From: Sphagnum compactum | Lineage: Eukaryota; Bryophyta; Sphagnopsida; Sphagnales | Direction: 5' to 3' | DNA length: 64,000 nt | NCBI GenBank assembly: GCA_965153455.1 | Contig: OZ234493.1 | Coordinates: 1,550,001 to 1,614,000, forward strand | Shown here: in pieces, positions 1-12,107 of the stretch | Layout: every line of letters starts with the position of its first letter | Numbering within the stretch: position 1 is the first letter of the stretch | Made by a program: the position numbers and the translations under genes | Notes under the pieces: generated by a model | Told to the model about the DNA's origin: nothing | Database searches by the model: none | Seen by the model: only the letters and a program-made list of their open reading frames with translations

Positions 1-284
1 CTTATAGTCTTCTATAATCTCTTAAAGTTTCACTCCAAAAAAATTTCACAATAGATCTAGATCTAGACTTAAAGATCTGATTTCCACAACTCTTGATATG
101 TGGATCTCCTCTCACCTCTTTTCTTTTCTTTTCTTTCTCTTCACTTTTTTCCTTTCCCCGTTTCTCTTTTGCACTTGACAAACTCCTATGATATTACTAG
201 AGACTCTCAAGCTCTAGTTCTAAAGACTTTCTAGCTCTAAATCTCTTTCAACTTTCTCACCAAACAACCTAAGCTCTGATACCA
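1..284 (-). mobile_element. Ty1/copia retrotransposon, 5' untranslated leader (partial)
   Basis: This is the internal side of the LTR at 285-598, read on the minus strand. It begins with the primer-binding site and continues as an A/G-rich leader (pyrimidine-rich on +) with repeated TTTTC blocks. No gag or pol reading frame is reached before the window edge; the body would lie to the left. Adjacency to a canonical PBS is the evidence. Confidence 0.8.
272..284 (-). other. Retrotransposon primer-binding site (initiator tRNA-Met)
   Basis: On the minus strand this reads TGGTATCAGAGCT, the classic plant copia primer-binding site complementary to the 3' end of initiator tRNA-Met. It directly abuts the CA end of the LTR with no spacer, and this fixes the LTR boundary and the element's orientation. 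Confidence 0.9.
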
Positions 285-598
285 TGTTAACAAATAGGAG
301 ATCTACTCAAGTGCAAACATAAAACTTTATTGAAAGGAAACTATAACACGATGCTCACAACAAAAAACACAAAATCAAGAACTCCTCAAAGTTCTTATCA
401 CAAGAAATACACAAACTTGTGTAATGAAGAAAAGAGAAGCAAACCATCAACACCAAGGTATTTAACTAAAAAGACCAAACCACAAATAACCAAACTAAAA
501 TAAGTAACGAAAGTAATTTAACCTTGTGAAAGTAACCTAGTTACTTTCCTACTCCAGTAACTAATGAAACCTAACTAGTTGAGCTTGAATTCTCAACA
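285..598 (-). mobile_element. Ty1/copia 5' LTR
   Basis: A 314-bp LTR. On the minus strand it starts TGTTGAGAATTC and ends TTTGTTAACA, the usual TG...CA termini with a short TGTT/AACA inverted repeat. An AATAAA signal lies about 30-40 bp from the LTR end, at about 327-333 on +. The PBS immediately inside the element makes this the 5' LTR. The partner LTR is outside the window, so neither the target duplication nor the insertion age can be read. The LTR looks uninterrupted, hinting at a fairly recent insertion (inference). Confidence 0.88.
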
Positions 599-829
599 TG
601 CCACCTTCTTCACTTGCCCTCCTCTCCATAATATTTTTCTTGTATTTCTTGTTACAAGAAGCCTTCACAAGTCAAGAGAAACTATCAAATGTTATAGCAA
701 ATTGGGATTACCGTATTATGAGGGTAAAGGGGAATAATTACAACAACATCCAACAAGCTTCCCCATACAACTAAAAGTTACATTACAAGATGGGATTGAC
801 ATTATCTAGTGATCCATGTTACACCTAAG

Positions 830-1480
830 ATTTTGTACACAAATTGTGGGCCTATTAAAAAGGACAGATTGAGTACCTTGTTGAAATGAGTTGAAGGTTA
901 CAAACTATGGCTCAATGGACCTGCAGGGACAACATTGGAACCTTATCAAATGTCACATGAAATAATTTGGGTGACCACATCAAAACAAGTGGGAGTGGTT
1001 ATAGGGACATGTTGTGAGATGTCACACGAAATTGGGATCAATATATTATCTGAGCAAGTGGACCTAATTACAACACCATTAAACAAGTTCCATCAAAAGA
1101 CTTCCAAGGTAAAATATTGTAAAAGGGGGCCTGTTACAAGGCATGGACATATTACTTGGAATTAAAATCATTTAGTAAGTCATGTTTCATTTAGCGTTGA
1201 GTTGACAAAATAGGGCAATTTAGGCAAGATAACGAATAAAACACAGTTTGCGGGCATGTTACAAAGGATAAATTGAGGTTGCTTAGAATGAATACCTTGT
1301 TGAAATGAATTGTAGGTTACACAATGTGGTTCAATTGATCTATAGGGGCACCACAAAAACATTGTTAACACAAAATGGGGACAATTTGTGGGCATGCATG
1401 TTATAGGTGAAAGCCTACGATTGCATTATGATTGAATGCCTTGATAGAATGAATTGTAGGTTACAAAGGATAAAAAACCA
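830..1480. repeat. Degenerate tandem repeat, about 140-bp unit
   Basis: The phrase 'ccttgttgaaatga.ttg.aggttaca' recurs near 876, 1296 and 1440, and 'gtgggc(at)..tta' recurs near 846, 1249 and 1388, giving a unit of about 140 bp with one longer interval. Short reading frames here are by-products. The flank 599-829 between LTR and array shows nothing recognisable. Confidence 0.55.
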
Positions 1481-2985
1481 AAAAAAACCATGGAAACAAG
1501 AAGATTTAATAGTATGTACATGTTACAAGGGAAACTACTAAACAATGCATACCTTTTCAATTCTAGGGACCACAAAGAAGAGCTAGATTTTTCGTAGAAT
1601 GTTGTTGAGCGTAGTTGAAATCAGATGAAGGAATAACACTTGCAAGAAACATGCAATCATAGAATTGTTATTTATCTAATCAAGAAGGGGGAACTTGGAT
1701 CACTTTGGGAGATGCAAGATGTTGAAGACTTTAACCAAATTAATGAAGGTAACAATGAAGAAGGAAGGAAAAAAACATCTCTATGTAGGCACACAACATT
1801 CGGACAAAACTGTGCGCTTGGTAGTTTCAGAAAGGGATTGAAAAGCAATCTTTCACTTGTAATTCATACATCCAAGCTTGCAAAGCAGAGTAATTTCTTC
1901 TACCTGTAATTTCTACAATGAAGCTAATAACATGTAATTTCTACAAGCAAACTACAAGTAATGCAAGACCTTTGAATTGGGCAATGCATGCACCTAGATA
2001 GGGTGTTGTAGAAGCATTTGTAGCAGTTGTATCGATGCAATCAATCAATGATGAAGGTACTGGAGAAAAACCAGAGGTGTTGTGAGAGCATTCGACAATG
2101 GGTGCAAGCACGTAGAAAAATGATGGAGGGAGACGTTGCAAGACTGTGCGATACAAAACGCAAAACATGTGCAACAACGAAGGACAACGATGATGCCCTA
2201 AAGCCAAAAGGCCCCTAAAGCCAAAAGGTCCGTCATCATGATGGTGGGAGGCCATGGTGGTATGGCATGCATGGCAAAAGAGTACCATGAGGATGGGGAT
2301 GTTGATGGTTCATTACGCAAAATAAGTAACGCAAGCGTAACTGTTGTCGATGAACGGACAGCTTGTTACGTGGAGAGGGAAATTGAGAGTCCAGAGGTTA
2401 CGAGGGCAAGGGGAAGGCTGACGTCATGGTGACGTGCGGTAGTCCTTTCGTACCGGTAGCATTCAAGACCCTTGGCCTGTTTAGCATTTTCCCTGCGATT
2501 TCACAAAAAATATTTTAGCACAGTACATTTCGCCTGATGGGGATGTGATGTCAATATAATCTCAGGCTCAAGTCCCCAGAGTAAAGAAAGCTAGAACGAT
2601 TTATTTGAAGGCTCAATAATAGAGAGTGTTTGTAAGTACAAGGCCACAGATCCATGTACAGACATTTTATATAAAGAGCCTTAGGGCATGCTGACCATAA
2701 TGTTGCAACGTTCTTGGCAATTGGACTTAGAGTAGCTGCTTGGTCAATTCTACTCCACGGACAAAACACAAGAATAGGACCATAGACAACAACACAAGAA
2801 TTAGCCATGTAATAATGTCTTGGCTCTAGTCCTTTGAGTACTTATACTGGGTACCCCATCAGAGCAAGGAGCAAAGAGGTGGTGCATTTTAGGAAAATGA
2901 AATGCCCATATCGTAGTACCTGAATGATTTCGGCATAAATTAAATTGTTTTTTAGTTTTGTCGAATTTTTGAATTTTTACTTATT
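1481..2985. other. Gene-free stretch
   Basis: Overlapping short ORFs occur on both strands near 1,940-2,430, a locally GC-richer patch with a short direct duplication (ctaaagccaaaagg at about 2,198-2,225). None resembles a known protein. No RNA gene or clear element end seen. Confidence 0.5.
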
Positions 2986-2994
2986 ATTTGTGCT

Positions 2995-3130
2995 GAAATT
3001 TCAATAAAATAAAAAATTCAACTGCCAGGTTTGCACTGCAGATGTTCAAGCACAGAACCTTAACACGGAGACAGTCTAAACACACTAGACTGTTCCATAA
3101 CCTTGAGGAGAATCTTTTAATTATTTTATA
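2995..3130 (-). repeat. Possible tRNA-related SINE fragment
   Basis: On the minus strand a tRNA-like order appears: a D-arm-like CTCAAGGTTATGGAAC, then an anticodon-arm-like hairpin (CAGTCTA / TAGACTG around a 7-nt loop), then a degenerate B-box-like GCTTGAACATC. The arms match a tRNA layout but there is no closed acceptor stem. I read it as a decayed tRNA-derived SINE, with weak support. Confidence 0.3.
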
Positions 3131-3419
3131 TAATCATTAGCCTACCTGCTAAAAATTTCAGAATTAAAAGACCAAGTGCAGAAGTTAAAATTTAGAATTT
3201 AATTAATTATTCGACAGTTTGTTGCCAAAATCGTTCAGCTACTACTTTAGTAATGGGCAGTTTCTCTCTTTGAAACGAAATGGGCCACCTTCTGCAGCGG
3301 AAAGAATTTGTTGAATAAGGTGTCCTGCAAATAGAGTAGGAAATACTTGCTGGTGCTTTACACATGCACTAAGATGTTTTCCAAAAAAATTTATGTTTCT
3401 CCTAGTCTTAACCAGTTGT

Positions 3420-3690
3420 GGGGGGTGGTTCTTTGATTTTATTATACCTTATGGTTCTGGGCTTTTCAAAAATTTCAAAATCTAAGAATCCCTAGTCCTG
3501 GGTTTTCCAATTAATTTAATTTTTTTTAAAAAACCAGCAATTCCAAGTTTTTGAATATTTTCAAAGAATGGGCAGGTTTCCTCGAACGATCAACAAATAA
3601 CTCATGATTCAAGGTAGGTTCTATAACTGGTTCATTGAATTTTCAAGCACCATTGGTCACGGGTCCATATACCCAATCCTAACCTACCCT
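3420..3690. repeat. GGTTCTTTGA / AAAGAACC dispersed repeat, copy 1
   Basis: Begins 'gtggttctttgatttt' and continues with 'ttttcaaa..tttcaaa', then 'gggtccatatacccaa'. The same ordered motifs occur near 14.05, 23.4, 32.5 and 43.7 kb. Strongly degenerate. Confidence 0.35.
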
Positions 3691-3714
3691 TGCCTACTGG
3701 TTATTTCTTTGGTG

Positions 3715-4345
3715 AAGAGAGCATCACACTGGTTAAACCAGTGGTGGCCAGTTATCTGAATTTTAGATCGGTTATCAGCCTGGTTATCAGGCAGGTTATC
3801 AGTAACTTACCAGCCAGTTATTATTTTTTAATAATAACTTAACCACCTGGTATTGAATTTTCAAAATCTAATAATCTACCCAGATCACCTAGTTATCATT
3901 CAAAACACTAAACATTTTTATGATACAAAAAAACACCAGAATTTCTTTTCGTCGATTTTGATTTTTTAAAACCAATGTATAACTGATGGTTAACTGGTGG
4001 GTTAACTGGTAATTATCAACTTGGTATTTGAAGACCTACCTTTATGCATAACTAACTATTATTATCAAAAAATATTAATAACCTAATCGGCATCCAATTT
4101 TTTTTTGAAAAAGAAAAAACCTAGCCAGAGCTTATGAAAAAAAAATCAATAAACGGCCAACGCTGGTCTCAACTAATTTTGGACAGGTACCACTAGGCTG
4201 GAACCTTGCTATATAGACTGGTACTAGTCCTGATAGTAAAGAAATGACTAGATTGGTATGACTTTAGGCAATACCAGCCTAATACCAATACCTCCCTGGT
4301 GTGGACATGAGGTTATACCAGTATGGTCTTCATCCTACACCAATA
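3715..4345. repeat. Low-complexity island rich in CTGGT / ACCAG
   Basis: The words CTGGT, ACCAG, GGTTAT and CAGTTAT recur dozens of times in both orientations without a fixed period. No coding potential. Confidence 0.5.
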
Positions 4346-4358
4346 TACCAGTTGTTTG

Positions 4359-4652
4359 TTGGGCTTGCCTACCAAGGCAAGAAAATTGTGTTTAGATTCA
4401 TCGTAGAGTATAGTAGCTTACCGGATTTTGGCCCCTAGGTAATAATAATAGGTCTATTTTTATATGAGGATTTTTGAACGATGATATTTTGGCTTGTGTT
4501 GAAATTAGCTATAGAGTTATAATAACTTGAAGGATTTTGGATTCTTTTCGGGATTTTTGAAAGATTATATTTTGCATGGTGAAATATTTGAGTTTTCATA
4601 ATTCTTCTTTATCCTTAAGATGCTTTTTAATGTAAATGGCAAGGCCACAGTG
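4359..4652 (+). repeat. About 300-bp dispersed element, copy 1
   Basis: Matches the reverse complement of 53,784-54,090 over nearly its whole length, including 'gcctaccaaggcaag', 'gtagagtatagtagctta', 'ttttggcccctaggtaataa' and 'catggtgaaata.ttga'. Homology stops sharply at both ends. The ends form a short inverted repeat (TGGGCTTGCC / GGCAAGGCCA), so a small non-autonomous DNA transposon is likely. Confidence 0.75.
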
Positions 4653-6600
4653 TGACACACCCCTTGTTTCAAAAGTTATTAAGGTTATTAAGTTACCCAC
4701 CCAACACTGCACTTAAGTCTCCTGTTGGTCTTGAACTAACGTCATATCGTTCTCACATATCCCAAGGGAACAGAAAAGGAGACCTCTCTAAGTCTTCTCA
4801 CCACAACGGAGGAGTCATCAGGAGAGTTAAGTGAATGGATGAGGGGGAAAGGACTGACTGAGGTTGTACTTGGAACACATGGGAGTTAAAGAAATATAAG
4901 GCAATTCTTTGAGCTGATGGGGTTGTTGATTCCTCTGTCAGGGAGGTTCTGGCAAAGCTCCATCATGTACAGATGATTATAAATCTACTAGAGATCCATC
5001 TTGTTACTATCCAATCTTAATGGCCACCATTGCATTCCATGCAGTAATAATAAGGACAATGAAGGGAAGCTGTCAGTGAGCTTTAAGCAGTTTTTAACAG
5101 GACTTCACGTGAGGGACTGAGGGCGGGAAGCAGATGTGGTGGGTACTGCATGGATGGATGGAGGGTGGACAGGGAATACTCCATTCACATTGGTATGGAT
5201 GTTAGCTACGTATGAACCATCCACATGTATCTACATACCTGGTAGGCATCAAGTGCCTTATCTACTTACCTACCTACTACTTACATTCCTTACCTATTTA
5301 GATATGATACTTTTAATGGTATGGTCACACCTAATGTTATCTCCAATTTTAGGTTAATGTTAACAATCTTGAAATTAGTCATTAGTACACATTTAAAATG
5401 TTAAGTAACATTAAATCTTAGGTGACATATGACATGGCATTGATGTCAAGGTGATGTTAGTAGCCATTGTTAACTAACATTAAATTTTTGATAAAAGTAG
5501 ATTTCAAAACTTCACATTAATGTCAACTAGAGTTTCAAAAATGACAAATCAACTCAATGTTAAGCATGCATCATTATTTATTCTTATTTTTAACATAAAT
5601 TACCTTTGTAGATGTGGATTAACTTGCAAACCCCAAAAAATAACTCAATGTTGGTTACTAATTAACATCATGTGTGGAGGTGTTGAAATAATGTTTTAAA
5701 AGTTTATGGTAACTTGCAATGTTAAAAATTGTGATATTGTGATTTGTGGCACTTTGTTGATGTTAAGGTGATCTTAGTTGCTAGCCCTTAACACCAAGCG
5801 TGGCCATATTTTTACCCACTTAAATTGATAGGCAATGTGAGGAAGAAAGTTGAAAAGTTTACATGAATGGTTACCAAGGTGGAACTTGGTAACATCCACA
5901 ACTAAATCATAATGGGTTTCCACTAGATCTTATGGGTATAGGGTCACATAAATTTTTTTGGAACAAGGTAGGATTGTAATTAACAAATCTTAATGTGCAT
6001 TTCCTTTAATTCTCTTTTTTATTATCCTCAATAACCACCATCTTGATCTATGTTTGGTGGGAATGATGTGTGAACTAGGTGGAATTTGGAAACAAGTTAG
6101 GATTTTTTTAATAAACGATTGCAACTATTAAAATGTTTCAATAAATATTCAATTCAATTTACATTCACCAATATGTGCCCTTCAAGACGTTTTCCTTAAT
6201 ATGTTGAATAAAAATATTTTCATGAATGAATTTTTTAAACAATCCTCCTTACTATACCATAGGGGTTAACAAATTTTGTGGTTCCCTCAATTTTGATTTA
6301 TTCTAATGTCTTGGAGAATATTTTCACTAATGTCAAAAAAACATGCCCACAATGGTAAAATTGAAGGCCATCTATCATGTTACTTAAAATTCGCATTTGA
6401 CCATTGGTTGAACCCAATACAAAAGCAACAAGCCCAAATTCAAAATTTCTTTTTTGCCCCCAAATTGTAGCAAAGATACATTTTTTCATAGGTAGTTTGT
6501 GTGACATTGGATGATAGCAATGTCAACACACAAAGCTTTCAATGATGTTAGTTGTGGAGCAAACATTAAATTGATTCCAACGAAATGGCATAAAGGTGAA
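4653..6600. other. Gene-free stretch with a TTAACATT-rich part
   Basis: From about 5,320 to 5,810 the words TTAACATT and AATGTTAA recur in both orientations, similar in composition to the MITE family at 12.4, 26.2 and 34.4 kb but without its ends. A short run of ACCTACCTACT lies near 5,268. No gene recognised. Confidence 0.45.
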
Positions 6601-6688
6601 AATTTTCATCACTAAAAAAGAGAATCAACTTTTCATTTCTTTTTTGCACATGTTGCAAGATCTAAAAACAAGAAACAATTGTAAAAAT

Positions 6689-8110
6689 GCAACATTATGG
6701 GATCAAGTCTGCAAGCAATACAACAAAAATTGACCAATCACACATGCATAAAGGCCAACCCATTTTTTGGAATTGGAATGGGGTAAGATCAAGCATGATG
6801 TTTCTAAGTTTATTGAAAAGTTCAAAAAAATTTATGCACTTTATGAATGAAACAAGCACCAAAGACACTTTACAAAACCTTTGGATTTTTACAAATTAAA
6901 AAATCCATAAAATCAAAATTTTACCTTCATTCACTACCAATTGATATTGGCTAATGCGTGTGTGACAAGGTGAAGAAAAACCCATCCAACAAATGTATGA
7001 CTTGCATTACTGACATGGAAACAAATATTGCCAAAGTTGATCACATGGGGGTAGATGCAAGCTATGGTGGCTCACTTTTGTGACAAAACAGTGTGTTTTC
7101 CATGGGTACCTTTTAATCAAATGCATATGGTGATTAATATATCTTTGAATCTATTAATTGGAACTTGGATCTAAACTAATAATTTCATTATGAAGAGAAT
7201 TGTGTGGTTATTTATTGATAAAAAAATCATTTGCTAGTAGTAATGGACTAGTCATTCGACTAGAACATCACAAAATGGAAAAATATATCTTGATTCACAT
7301 TCCAAATTTGTTATTAGGACTCAATATATAATGTAATACAAGATGATAAACTCATATGAGGAATCTTTTCTTTGAAAACCTTAACCATTTAATAGTTAAA
7401 GACTTTTGAATGGTTAATGATTGAATAGTTCATATGAGTTGTAATTTTTATTTGTTTTTCAATTTTTTTGTCCCAAAAGCATATTTTTTGAAAATTTTAG
7501 ATGGGGCATTTTATGTATGGACTTTGTGGGTTTTCCTTTTAAGATTTCCAAATTTAAAAATGACATGATCAACTACATTAAATACAAGTTTTCACACATA
7601 TTTGAAAAGGTTTGTAGGTGATTGAACCCGTATTATTCAAAGGGTAGAATAATAATATTTTAAAAAGTATCAACCATGTCCATTTGAATCATTTTAAAGA
7701 ATCTTGTATGGACTTGTAAGGAATGTAAATTTTGTTAATATCGAATCACCGTAACTTGCATCTACCCATGGATGTTAACACTTCACTTCCTAATCCTATA
7801 CATCACCATTCACAAGGATTGAAAGCAACCAAGGAATCAAAGCCAGTAGCAATACTGAAAATTATGTAATGAGAGCCCAAACAATGGCAATGAAATTGGT
7901 TGCAACCACATCAAAGAACTAGGTGACAATTCTTGAAGACCAAAATTACATGTTGTTTTTCATAATGTTGAAAACCACCACAAACTCCAAAAGTGTGAGT
8001 TTTTTGAGCTCCAATAAGTAGAAGAACTTCAAAATTTACAACATCAATTCCAACTCCACACCAATTATTTTACAACAACATTGAATTTTGCAATGCATGC
8101 CTTTGCAATT
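6689..8110 (+). pseudogene. PIF/Harbinger ORF1 (Myb-like / NAM-associated) relic
   Basis: This is a broken copy of the accessory ORF1 of plant PIF/Harbinger (Pong-type) transposons, a nuclear Myb/SANT-like DNA-binding protein with a NAM-associated C-terminal region that acts together with the transposase. From 6,689 one frame reads LWDQVCKQYNKN, then EWGKIKHDVSKF, then a FYKLKNP..NFTFIHYQLIL block in the family order, with at least four in-frame stops. After an unrecognisable gap the C-terminal part appears near 7,801 (LKATKESKPVA) and, in another frame, near 7,884-7,961 (MAMKLVATT, ILEDQNYMLFF). The pieces use all three frames, so frameshifts separate them. It faces the transposase relic at 8.2-8.5 kb. 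The identification rests on remembered family motifs; it is non-functional. Confidence 0.72.
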
Positions 8111-8184
8111 TTCAACCTATTATAAGAAAAACCTGACAATGATGATTCAGTGTACCAAAAAAAATAAAATTGATTCCATAATAA

Positions 8185-8500
8185 ATATATGGACATGACA
8201 ATTTGATAATAAGGCAAGAAAGTCTCAAAAAAATTACTTCATTTTACATGGGCATTATTTTTTCAAATCCCACAAATGATATCATTTTTCAAAATGTCAT
8301 TTGTCTCACGATTCTCAATCTCTTCTATTCCATTTTTGAATTGTTGAAATGTGAGTCCACAACCCATTTCAATTACATCATCTTTGAAACATGATATCAA
8401 ATTCAAGGTAGATTCATCCTCTAGAATCATATTGTTCATGATGACACAAATAACCCTAAACACTTCCAAAGGTATTATTCAAGGCATCAATTTAATTTTT
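8185..8500 (-). pseudogene. PIF/Harbinger transposase, C-terminal relic
   Basis: The minus-strand frame from about 8,480 reads IIPLEVFRV, then CVIMNNMILEDE, then about 25 residues later ENRETNDILKNDII. Plant Harbinger-type DDE transposases end with an ACVIMHNMIIEDE-like block followed by an acidic 'D..AH.QLQ.DLIE' segment, in this order and spacing. Upstream (8,500-9,100 on the minus strand) I could not trace the catalytic DDE core, so the gene is truncated or too decayed. Its 3' end lies about 100 bp from the 3' end of the ORF1 relic, so the two genes converge. Confidence 0.68.
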
Positions 8501-8509
8501 TCTCACCCG

Positions 8510-9535
8510 TTATTCCATGCATTGGCGCAAACTAGTGCACGCTTTAAACTTTGTCACCTCCACCTATTACCTCCTAGAAGCTTCCTCTTCACTCCACTTG
8601 AGTTTCCTTTGCTTCTTGCTAACCTAAAAACAAGTTACCATTTGTAGTTTTTGGTGAATGTTGCCACCAATGTTTTAATCCATCAAAGGCATGCATAAAA
8701 GGTTTATTGCATATAGGAAATGACATTGTTGCAAATGTAGTGAATTCGTTTACAAATGTGAAAAACTTATTTGCGAAATCCAACAATGTGGGAGCAACTA
8801 AGTAACTAATAAGGTGTAAGATTTTGGAACAACTTTAATTGATGTTATTCATGTACTATTGTTGGTGCTTTTGTGTTGATGATCATGTGATGTTGTTGTT
8901 TGTAGATTACTATTGTTGACTATAATGTTATTACAATATTACAAAGAAATTATATATGAACCCATGTGTAAATTACAACTTGTGTTTAAATCAACCATTT
9001 TTATTATTGTTATTTCAATTTTGTCTTTTATGGCACATGAAAAAAAAACTTGTAGTTGCATATTTAGTTACCAAATATGTTTAAGTTATAGATGTGATTA
9101 TGACTTGCAATTACTATTGGTTTCACAAAGATGAAAATGAAAAGTGTCTTCTTATCATCCACTGGGATCAATGGTGTCTAACAATACCAATGAAAATTTA
9201 GTTGTTTTTGCAACTAATAATGTGGTTTACAAATGATTAAGCAACATTTAACATTTTGTTCAATTTCAATTTTTTTTTTTTTTCATCTTTTATACCAAAT
9301 TTTGATATTTTTAAAAAAATTAGCAAACTTAATTGAATTTGCACCCAAAAAAAATAAAATTCCTAAATTTCGAATTTTTTATCGATTTAAAAAAAAAATC
9401 ATTAGGAGAAAAAACATTCCTTCAATTATGATTGTATATCATAATTCCAAATGTAAATGTGTTAATGATACACTAGTGCATGCAACATGTCATTTTAATT
9501 TACATAATTTAAGATTAAACAACTTTTCAATACAC
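8510..9535. other. AT-rich stretch, possible rest of Harbinger relic
   Basis: The rest of the transposase would be expected here on the minus strand, but I could not align it. Short T- and A-runs occur at 9,270-9,400. No gene seen. Confidence 0.4.
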
Positions 9536-9775
9536 CCCTAGGTATCCTAGATTCGTAGGTACTTTAAGCAAGCCCTAGGTAACCCCAAGGTACTTTAGGT
9601 AAGCCCTAAAGTACCCAAATTAATTTAAATAACTTTTATGTAGCCTAGGTAGCTTACGCATACCCCTAGTAAGCCCATAGGTACACTTGTTAATCTAAGC
9701 AACCTTTAGGTAAGCCCTTAAATACTTTAGTTAGTTTAAACAACACTTAAGTAGCCTTTATGTATCTTACACTAT
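9536..9775. repeat. CCTAGGTA-type low-complexity island
   Basis: Repeated CCTAGGTA, GTACTTTA and AAGCCCT(A/T)A words with an irregular period of about 40-60 bp. Similar vocabulary recurs at 16.9-17.2 and 18.8 kb. Confidence 0.5.
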
Positions 9776-11450
9776 GAGAAATCATGTCTATTGGAACCAC
9801 ATTGCTTTACTACGAAAGCTCAAAATCAACTACTATATAATTACATTACAACTAGAACATGGAAATGTATGTAGTTAACAAATAAATGCCAAATTAAATA
9901 TTCAAAGAATTATATTTGAGTTGCAATGGGAAACTTATGCAATGTGATGTACGCATCATGCATATAGACATAATCAATCATGTTTGATTTTTTGGCAAGT
10001 TGCACTTTAATTGCATGTGACAATTAACAACTGCTTGCAATTGGTGTAAATGTAGCATGTAATTACTAACTATCACTCAATAAATATGACACTTGCAATT
10101 AATTATCATCATATAGTTTTTAGAATGAAAGTGCAGGACAAAACATATTCTCTAAAAATTGAAGTTGCAACTTAGTTGTAAACTAAATTACAACTAAATT
10201 GTTTATTTCATATCTTTTGTCGTCCTTTTTAATTTTGTAAGTTATATAACTATGTAAAAAAGTAACTAACTAATGAGCTAAATAATTGTAAATTAATACT
10301 TACATAATAATCCATTAACTAATTCAATAAATTACATACTATTAACTCATCATTCATATATATGTAACAAATGACTGAAAAAAATTTAAATTAACGAAAT
10401 TAGTACTTATAAATTTTTGTTAATATTTTTTATTTTAAAAATAGATAACTGAAATATTAACCAATTAATAATAAGTTATCAAATAATATTTTATAATATA
10501 AATATAAAATATAAAAAAATATTAATTAACTTATTAATTATAAGATTTCATTAATGGTTCTTAAATAATCAAATAAAATAATAAATAATGATTAAATTTG
10601 GGTTTCTTTCCTTGTGAAAACCTTTGGAATTCAGTGAGTGAGGGTGTGAAGCAATGCCATAAGGAGTTAGTTGATGCTCAATGAGATTGATTCCAAAGCG
10701 TTCTAATTCACCTAAGCCTCAGGGTTCAGAAGTAGATGTTGTGTAGTTTAATTTCAGTAATAGATCGGTGTGGCAGTCAATATGGACCATGTACCAACAA
10801 TAGAAAGGAAGCTTTATGATCACAATTTACCCCTTCTTTTTGGCCACACAACATCTGAATGGAGTAAAAAAAGCCCAAGAGCAACTAGTTGCCCACTTAA
10901 GCAATATGATGTCAAGCTATACTTCGACATTCTTGCAGTATGCTAGAGATACTCAGAAGCTCCCCCTTTGGTCTTAAGTCTGTTTAGATGGTTTGATTCC
11001 TACAACAGACTACTCCTACATATCCACGGACTATGAGAATCACATTAGGAACAAGGCCCAAAATCCAGCCAACACTTTTATTACTCTGGTAGGAGTGTGT
11101 ATGTTAGCACGAGCAGAAATTTTGTATCTAGATAGCTCCTTATTCAGTGAAATATATACTTGGCAAAGGGCAAGGCATTTTGAAAACTGAGACACCTGCC
11201 AAAGGCATTTTCCTTTTTTTCCATTATACCCAATCCATTGGGTATCACAGGAAAAACAATTAAAATAATTCTTTTCAGATGCTTCATGTTGGGTAACACT
11301 AGCAAAATGGGGCATTCCAAAAATAAGTGCCCCTTGGCTCTGTCTCAGAAGACATTAGATAAGCTATGGGTCCTTACTGCATGCAATACAAAAGTACTAC
11401 CTGCTTCTCTTTTTTCTCTTACTACCTATTTGCCTGTCCAAGGTGTGTCT
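9776..11450. other. Gene-free, very AT-rich stretch
   Basis: 10,150-10,610 is almost pure A/T with TTAATTAA-like words. 10,650-11,230 is less AT-rich but carries only short, overlapping, unrecognised ORFs on both strands. Confidence 0.5.
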
Positions 11451-11456
11451 GGATCT

Positions 11457-11579
11457 GTCCAAACACATTTTGGTACTGCCCTTTACACACTTTGGGTCAT
11501 GTTATGCACATTTTGGGTTTTAAATATGCATAACAGGACCCAAAAAGTATATAATGGGCAGTACCAAAATGTGTCTGGG
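11457..11579. repeat. Long imperfect hairpin, arms about 52 nt
   Basis: The left arm (about 11,459-11,512) and right arm (about 11,524-11,578) are near-perfect reverse complements, including CACATTTTGGTACTGCCC and GGGTC.TGTTATGCA, with one 2-nt bulge, a few mismatches and a loop of roughly 12 nt. It lies inside a 141-codon frame (11,238-11,663) that the hairpin itself helps keep open. It could be a foldback MITE or a young small-RNA hairpin. Confidence 0.75.
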
Positions 11580-12107
11580 CATCATCGATGTATTTTGAAA
11601 AAAAGATGGATCAGGCCAAGGGCAGAAATTGAAAAAAAGAAGCAGGCAGTATTCAGGGTTTAGGGGTTTAGGGTATAAAATTACTGCCTGTGATAAGGAC
11701 CCAATGCTTATTTAACAGCTTCCATCTGCCTAATGTGAGCACTTATTTGGGGATCACCTACATAAAACACCCCAGCTATTGCATGCTTTTTAAAAGTCCG
11801 ATCTTCCTCTTTCATTGATTTCTTATGAAGTTGTCAGCATCCAATGCCTCACTGTAGTAAATAAACACCTCAAATCAACTGACTGGGTAGTCGAGGCTCC
11901 GCACACAAATGAGACCAAATTTTAGTTGCTTTGCAGCAGAGTAAGTGAGTTGCAAACAAGCTCTTGAAAAGGAAGAACATCCACATTCAGGCATTTAGTG
12001 ATAACATTCAAATCAAATTCAATTATTATTTATAGCTCAAAATGTAGTAATGTTGACATTTACTAGTCTACAATGTATACCTTCCAAAGAGCTCTCAGCT
12101 AAGGGGG

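Noticed and set aside
11238-11663. 141-codon plus-strand frame
   Set aside because: It spans the long hairpin and has no domain, start context or splice continuation. The length reflects repeat structure.
11655-11673. Telomere-like GGGTTTAGGGGTTTAGGG
   Set aside because: Only about two units. Short telo-like words occur by chance or as promoter boxes; not an interstitial telomere array.
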